Assembly (NCBI GenBank): GCA_018830905.1
Contig: JAHJRM010000046.1
Location: 1-6,964 of the forward strand
Source: Nanobdellota archaeon
Lineage (GTDB): Archaea; Nanobdellota; Nanobdellia; Pacearchaeales; GW2011-AR1
Length of the DNA stretch: 6,964 nt
Direction: 5' to 3'
The position numbers and the translations under genes were made by a program. Of this stretch, positions 5,073 through 6,964 are shown in pieces. The notes beneath the pieces are model-generated. The model did no database searches. It saw only the letters and a list, made by a program, of their open reading frames with translations, and was not told the DNA's origin. Position 1 is the first letter of the stretch. Each line of letters opens with the position of its first letter.

Positions 5073-5126
5073 CTGGCTTATTAATCTTTCAGCGAAGCAT
5101 CGTGACATAGTCCGATGCGAAGCCAG
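5073..5126. other. Stem-loop with nested stems, possible structured RNA
   Basis: An outer 7-bp stem pairs CTGGCTT (5073-5079) with AAGCCAG (5120-5126). Inside it, GCATCG (5097-5102) pairs with CGATGC (5113-5118) and GAC (5104-5106) with GTC (5110-5112), with one bulged base and a 3-base loop. The internal loop is asymmetric, 17 bases against one. Two GCGAAGC copies (5092-5098 and 5117-5123) flank the inner hairpin. The pairing is perfect apart from the bulge. It could be a 3'-UTR structure for the minus-strand gene, a terminator-associated element or a small RNA. Confidence 0.45.
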
Positions 5127-5127
5127 G

Positions 5128-5147
5128 TAAATTGTGAATGTAGCGAG
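5128..5147 (-). repeat. GC-rich 3' element, copy C
   Basis: Read on the minus strand this is CTCGC, five bases, TCA, CAATTTA, eight bases after the stop of the minus-strand gene and in its sense. It is shorter and more divergent than copies A and B but keeps the same order and spacing. Confidence 0.4.
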
Positions 5148-5149
5148 CT

Positions 5150-5155
5150 AAAAAA
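5150..5155 (-). terminator. T6 run after the minus-strand gene
   Basis: Six T residues on the minus strand directly follow the stop codon at 5156-5158. Runs of T act as archaeal terminators, but this one is at the short end and so close to the stop that it may only contribute. Confidence 0.35.
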
Positions 5156-6424
5156 CTAATTCTTACCTTTTGCCATAGAAAGTAAATCTTTACTTGGTCT
5201 TGCTTTTTTGTACTTCTTGAAGAAGTAAGCTAGGAACACAATTACAAGTAGTATGATTCCCCAACCAATCCATTTTCCGGTGTTGCTTTTTTTGATTTCT
5301 TCGCAACTTCCAGATGCAGGGCAACAAAGTCCGTCTTTGGTGGGTAGAGTTTCTTCACTACATCTTTCTTCGTCGCCACAGATGGAACCTCCTAGTTGTG
5401 AACAAGTCGTTAGAATACTTTCAGTGTCTTCTTCATCCTCTGAAGGAACATAATCTGGGATGAAACTTAGGGAGATTGAGAGATAAGTTGTTGAGGTATT
5501 TGATGATGCTATTATATCCCCCGAAATGTTTGCAGAGATTTCAGAAGATTCGAATAAAATTTCTACTTTTTCTGTTTCTCCAGCCTTCAGGTTTTCTATT
5601 TTGTTTGGGGTTATTGTTGCATAGTCTTTTAGAGAACTTGAAAGAGAGAGGAATACGTCTTCTATATCTTCATCGTTATTATTTACAAGATATATTATTC
5701 GTGTTGCTTCGGAGTTTGTTGCGAGAGAGACTTCAATATTATTTGGTTCAAACTTAAATGAGAGTTCTTTATTCGAGGGAGGGGTGTTTGGATTTCCTGC
5801 AAGTACAGGAACATTATAGGTTGTACCCTCAGAACTTAATATGATTTCTCTTAGTATTTTTTCAGAATCATTTATGAAAAAATTTACATTCTTTGTTCCT
5901 CCAGAGGTTAGTTCTACAGAAGAGTTGTGTGTAAATGCGTCTTGACTGTCAATATCAATTTTTGTTGTGGCTCCACCCAAGCTTCTCAACTCGAGAGAAA
6001 AATCATCATTGGATTCAACAACTCCTGGAGTTACATAAAAGTCTGCTGTTTCTGAGGTTATCGTGAAGTTCATTCTTATTTCTGCATCTGTTGTCTTTAG
6101 CCCATCCATGTAATCTACGTCGTTTATTCTTATAGAATAATTCCCAGATGGTTTGTCTATAAGCAGAGCGTAAATGTAAAAATCATCGTTTAGCTTCTTG
6201 ACATCATAAGTTATGGGGATTCTTATGTGGTCTTGATAAAAGAGAGTGTTCTCAGTAGTTATTCGGTCAACGAAGTTCCCAGATATTTTTGCTATAAGAG
6301 TTTCTCCTTGATCAAATATGTTTGATTCTTTTGTGAATTGTGTTTCTATGGCGAGAAGAGTTGGTGTTATGGATATTAAGATTAGAAACAGTGAGAAAAT
6401 AAATACTTTGTTTTTTGTCTTCAT
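5156..6424 (-). CDS. Exported, membrane-anchored Ig-like protein with six-cysteine module
   Basis: The 422-residue protein has a signal peptide (1-25, ending TPTLLA), a long beta-rich ectodomain, and one membrane helix (about 385-402) followed by a basic cytoplasmic tail, KKYKKARPSKD. Residues about 225-322 resemble an Ig-like or NEW3-type repeat, with the LKAGETEKVEILFESSE strand pattern. Just before the membrane, residues 341-374 form a compact module with six cysteines (C341, C349, C355, C367, C368, C374), probably disulfide-bonded; similar modules recur in DPANN surface proteins. Six N-glycosylation sequons are present (N95, N119, N167, N185, N299, N309), consistent with an outer-surface location. 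The ATG at 6424 is preferred over a TTG at 6430 because a TATA box sits 25.5 bases upstream. A surface adhesion or cell-envelope role is inferred; no enzyme motif is visible. Confidence 0.82.
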   Translation of the reverse strand: MKTKNKVFIFSLFLILISITPTLLAIETQFTKESNIFDQGETLIAKISGNFVDRITTENTLFYQDHIRIPITYDVKKLNDDFYIYALLIDKPSGNYSIRINDVDYMDGLKTTDAEIRMNFTITSETADFYVTPGVVESNDDFSLELRSLGGATTKIDIDSQDAFTHNSSVELTSGGTKNVNFFINDSEKILREIILSSEGTTYNVPVLAGNPNTPPSNKELSFKFEPNNIEVSLATNSEATRIIYLVNNNDEDIEDVFLSLSSSLKDYATITPNKIENLKAGETEKVEILFESSEISANISGDIIASSNTSTTYLSISLSFIPDYVPSEDEEDTESILTTCSQLGGSICGDEERCSEETLPTKDGLCCPASGSCEEIKKSNTGKWIGWGIILLVIVFLAYFFKKYKKARPSKDLLSMAKGKN

Positions 6425-6445
6425 GTTCAATAAAGAAAAAAGAGG

Positions 6446-6457
6446 TTAATAAATTTT
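6446..6457 (-). promoter_or_regulatory. TATA-box promoter of the Ig-like protein gene (leaderless)
   Basis: On the minus strand TTTATTAA (6453-6446) is centred 25.5 bases before the ATG at 6424. It is divergent from the promoter at 6471-6478, with 17 bases between the two boxes. Confidence 0.5.
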
Positions 6458-6470
6458 GTTAATAGTTAGA

Positions 6471-6478
6471 TTTTTAAA
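6471..6478 (+). promoter_or_regulatory. TATA-box promoter of the 6500-6901 gene (leaderless)
   Basis: TTTTTAAA is centred 25.5 bases before the ATG at 6500. An out-of-frame ATG at 6496 lies just upstream; the spacing selects the one at 6500. No Shine-Dalgarno site is present. Confidence 0.5.
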
Positions 6479-6499
6479 TGATAATTTTCAATAGTATGC

Positions 6500-6901
6500 A
6501 TGGCAAGTTTAAGTCCTAGAGAATTCGACCAAGAGATGAATGAAGGTCCGTCAGATTTAGAGTTAGCTTTTGTTGCTCAGGGTCTTAGCATTGAGCAAGC
6601 GAGAAAAACTTTAAGGGTAGTGTCTGGTGAAGATGAGGCGCTAAAATTACTTGGATACTACAGAGACATTGATGATAGGGAGTTTGCAGGTTACGATGAA
6701 CTTCTTGCCACAGTAGATTCATCAAAAACACTTAGAAGAGCTCAGGATTTGTATGATAAAGAAGTTTCTGAAAGCACCACACTCATTCCAAGGGAGGCGT
6801 GTTTCATGGGAGAACATAAAGATAAAGAAGGGAATGGAAGAGATACTCCAGAATCAGGGTCTCATTTTTATGAACACCAAGCTACTAGACAATTAGATTA
6901 A
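6500..6901 (+). CDS. Uncharacterised acidic protein (133 aa)
   Basis: I do not recognise this protein. It is soluble and acidic, with no signal peptide or membrane segment and a single cysteine (C101 in REACFMGEH). The N-terminal part is predicted helical; residues 19-54, including LELAFVAQGLSIEQARKTL and GEDEALKLLGYY, form a three-helix pattern vaguely like a UBA domain. A second helical region contains YDELLATV and TLRRAQDLYDKEVSE (about 65-91). The last third, from about residue 105, is rich in Gly, Asp, Glu, Ser and His and is probably disordered. It has its own leaderless promoter and is divergent from the Ig-like surface protein gene. It converges with the gene entering at 6964, with only six bases between their stop codons. 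Coding is supported by the promoter spacing and ordinary codon use. Confidence 0.68.
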   Translation: MASLSPREFDQEMNEGPSDLELAFVAQGLSIEQARKTLRVVSGEDEALKLLGYYRDIDDREFAGYDELLATVDSSKTLRRAQDLYDKEVSESTTLIPREACFMGEHKDKEGNGRDTPESGSHFYEHQATRQLD

Positions 6902-6912
6902 ATAATATTATT
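6901..6912. repeat. 12-base AT palindrome between convergent stops
   Basis: AATAATATTATT is a perfect palindrome covering the gap between two convergent stop codons. It could aid termination in both directions, but an AT-only palindrome of this size is weak evidence. Confidence 0.25.
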
Positions 6913-6964
6913 TGCCCATTTCTTTTAACTTCTTAAGAACGTCATCTAACTCTTTGCTTGCGCC
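6908..6964 (-). CDS. C-terminal end of a minus-strand gene (partial)
   Basis: The minus strand has an open frame from the window edge to a TAA at 6908-6910, encoding GASKELDDVLKKLKEMGK. The amphipathic helix pattern and codon use look like a genuine C-terminus. The rest of the gene lies outside the window, so the product cannot be named. It converges with the 6500-6901 gene. Confidence 0.6.
   Translation of the reverse strand, partial: GASKELDDVLKKLKEMGK

Larger units (their letters stand above)
4952..5155. other. Intergenic region between convergent genes
   Basis: This 204-base gap between convergent genes has no convincing gene. It contains GC-rich 3' element copies B (plus sense) and C (minus sense), a 13-base imperfect direct repeat (4981-4993 and 5008-5020, 11 of 13 identical), an AT-rich centre at 5023-5050 and a stem-loop at 5073-5126. 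The open frame across the GC-rich block encodes only a short low-information peptide and is not credible. Confidence 0.6.

Noticed and set aside
5073..5126. H/ACA or C/D box guide RNA
   Set aside because: The internal loop is 17 against 1 base, unlike an H/ACA pocket, no ACA box sits three bases after the outer stem, and no C and D boxes are present.
4952..5155. CRISPR array or insertion sequence
   Set aside because: The repeats are only two or three, divergent and without regular spacers; no terminal inverted repeats or transposase are present.
5253..5757. Plus-strand open frames inside the Ig-like protein gene
   Set aside because: They are antisense to a protein with a clear signal peptide, sequons, cysteine module and membrane helix.

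Overview
The window looks like a piece of an archaeal chromosome, probably from a DPANN-type lineage of the Woesearchaeota/Pacearchaeota kind. I infer this from TATA-box promoters at a fixed distance from start codons, mostly leaderless genes, a minimal histone, a class II (bacterial-type) lysyl-tRNA synthetase, an archaeal DUF2683/RelE toxin-antitoxin pair, and several small envelope proteins of a style common in those genomes. No sequence search was possible, so the lineage is a judgement from protein style.

Layout. Bases 1-124 are AT-rich upstream sequence ending in the lysS promoter. Bases 125-2361 look like one operon: lysS, a 58-residue two-helix membrane protein, and an HD-domain putative phosphohydrolase, with one base between each stop and the next ATG. 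Bases 2362-2930 hold an antitoxin-toxin pair with a strong TATA box and a candidate operator over the predicted transcription start. A 61-residue histone (2940-3125) follows, with its TATA box inside the last toxin codons. After a 182-base gap come a PD-(D/E)XK nuclease-fold protein (3308-3856), an exported ComEA-like helix-hairpin-helix membrane protein (3881-4465) and an uncharacterised soluble protein (4466-4951). A 204-base gap (4952-5155) between convergent genes holds GC-rich repeat elements and a strong hairpin. On the minus strand, 5156-6424 encodes an exported, membrane-anchored Ig-like protein with a six-cysteine module. It is divergent from an uncharacterised 133-residue gene (6500-6901). 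The C-terminal end of another minus-strand gene enters at 6908-6964.

How it fits together. The window mixes housekeeping functions (Lys-tRNA charging, chromatin), nucleic-acid handling (nuclease, surface helix-hairpin-helix protein), envelope proteins and a mobile-type toxin-antitoxin cassette with distinct codon use. The clearest window-wide signals are two. First, a TATA-like box is centred 23.5-26.5 bases upstream of seven starts, which indicates leaderless transcription and corrects three start codons. Second, a short GC-rich element ending in an AT-rich tail lies in sense orientation downstream of three transcription units. I see no tRNA, rRNA, CRISPR array or insertion sequence. The best candidates for something little described are the repeated 3' element with its neighbouring hairpin, the histone lacking helix 3, and the uncharacterised 4466-4951 and 6500-6901 proteins.
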